A stretch of DNA of 64,000 nucleotides from Algoriphagus winogradskyi (GTDB lineage: Bacteria; Bacteroidota; Bacteroidia; Cytophagales; Cyclobacteriaceae). The notes beneath the pieces were generated by a model, which saw nothing but the letters and a program-made list of their open reading frames with translations, did not search any database and was not told the DNA's origin. Location of the stretch: contig NZ_FXUA01000002.1 in assembly GCF_900182815.1 (NCBI RefSeq), positions 682,001 through 746,000 of the forward strand, written 5' to 3'. This document shows, piece by piece, positions 63,450 to 64,000 of the stretch. A program made the position numbers and the translations under genes. Numbering within the stretch: the first letter of the stretch is position 1; the number at the start of each line of letters is the position of its first letter.

Positions 63450-63665
63450 ATGAGTAATGGAGCAAAAAAACAAAAAAAATCAGGTTGCTGGATACCTACT
63501 CTAAATCAAGTCAGGCTATATTTCTTAATCCACAGATTCGTAAAAGAAGAAGGGGAAGTTTTCTTTTATTTTCACCGATCAACTTATTGGAGTTCGCAGT
63601 TCGGAGATCGAATTGGAGATTGGAAACTAGCTGCCAAAAGATGGATGTGGAATCTAGAAAACTAA
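63450..63665 (+). CDS. Small protein of unknown function
   Basis: A 71-residue frame with basic N-terminus (MSNGAKKQKKSGCW) and a run of aromatic and hydrophobic residues (VRLYFLIHRFVKEEGEVFFYF). No family recognised. It is preceded by an A-rich leader with ATG at a normal distance after ardC's terminator, which gives modest support for expression. It may be non-coding. Confidence 0.35.
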   Translation: MSNGAKKQKKSGCWIPTLNQVRLYFLIHRFVKEEGEVFFYFHRSTYWSSQFGDRIGDWKLAAKRWMWNLEN

Positions 63666-63777
63666 CAGGCTATAAGTTTTGGTTAGAAATCCCCATTCCA
63701 TAAACTTTGAAAACCTTGTCATTTTTTAAAAGGGAGTAATTCTTGCAATAGTGATTTCGAGCGTTTAAAATATTGAC

Positions 63778-64000
63778 ATGAATTTGTCAAGAAAATTAAC
63801 ATTTGAAGAAGAGCGTCTCCGGGAGGAATTGGTAATCTTGGAAGAGCATATCCGTTTGAACATTCGGAGAATTTGTGCTACTAATTTGAAATTACCCTAT
63901 GAGCGACTTGCAGCTGGACGCCGCCTAAAGGAATTGTGTTTGTTAGCGATTTCATCACTTGACGATGGAGACGCAATCAAGCTAGCAGCGTGCTTTAGGG
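63778..64000 (+). CDS. Partial gene running off the window end
   Basis: An open frame of 74 codons from ATG 63778 with no stop before base 64000. The protein is highly charged and helical (LTFEEERLREELVILEEHIR, then LPYERLAAGRRLKELCLLAI). No known family was recognised from this part. It lies on the + strand after ardC, 112 bases past the previous small frame. Confidence 0.45.
   Translation, partial: MNLSRKLTFEEERLREELVILEEHIRLNIRRICATNLKLPYERLAAGRRLKELCLLAISSLDDGDAIKLAACFR

Noticed and set aside
1-64000. CRISPR arrays and tRNA/rRNA genes
   Set aside because: No regularly spaced short repeats and no cloverleaf or rRNA-like stretch were seen on reading. A dedicated search could not be run.

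Overview
The window looks like a Bacteroidota genome, probably of the Cytophagales/Cyclobacteriaceae type. The evidence is a Bacteroidetes-style traA-to-traN conjugation cluster (DUF4134/DUF4133, TraG, TraJ, TraK, TraM, TraN), a TAnnTTTG-type -7 promoter box in front of the TetR gene, weak Shine-Dalgarno sites, and characteristic families such as DUF2911, DUF3347 and ArdC. I saw no rRNA, tRNA or CRISPR array. Neither a replication initiator nor an integrase lies inside the window, so plasmid versus integrative element cannot be decided here.

Layout. (1) 1-11.9 kb is a + strand accessory block: the end of an SDR gene, small redox and stress genes (SnoaL-like, DoxX, NAD(P)-binding protein, LigB-type dioxygenase, luciferase-domain protein, thioesterase), then a TetR regulator with an operator in front of an RND efflux operon (adaptor, pump, TolC), a patatin and a small protein. 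A gene start at 11835 is cut by an IS256-family element (11895-13230) that has no visible target duplication and whose transposase carries an in-frame stop. (2) 13.4-15.6 kb holds a partition module on the - strand (ParA, ribbon-helix-helix protein) with an XRE regulator and an AT-rich palindromic region. (3) 15.6-36.3 kb is the mobilisation and conjugation module: GNAT, 7TM-LuxR regulator, a perfect 16-bp hairpin as candidate oriT, MobC-like protein, relaxase, TraA-like ParA, the type IV secretion genes (with duplicated DUF4134 and triplicated TraI-like genes), coupling protein, M23 peptidase and element-maintenance genes. (4) 36.4-44.8 kb is copper-resistance cargo (lipoprotein, HMA-DUF3347 protein, DUF2911 protein, CopB-type P-ATPase, multicopper oxidase with a C-terminal barrel-like domain, Cys-rich four-helix copper protein). 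It lies between one full and one 90-bp partial copy of the lipoprotein gene's 3' end. (5) 45.3-61.4 kb is a defence region: a seven-gene overlapping type I restriction-modification operon (hsdM, DUF262/DUF1524, hsdS, an HslV/proteasome-like Ntn hydrolase, hsdR, a DNA-binding protein and a Doc-like Fic toxin), a divergent zinc-ribbon protein with a HEPN-like Rx4H motif, and a Gabija-like OLD nuclease plus UvrD helicase pair flanked by two direct repeats of about 300 bp. (6) 62.4-64 kb carries an ArdC-type antirestriction gene and small genes, with one gene running off the end.

How it fits together. The relaxase, MobC-like protein and coupling protein would process and deliver the element. The tra genes build the channel, and ArdC would protect the incoming DNA. 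The cargo provides copper tolerance, efflux and several layers of anti-phage defence. The most unusual item is the predicted proteasome-like hydrolase (49896-50924), which overlaps both hsdS and hsdR and so appears to be an integral part of the restriction operon.
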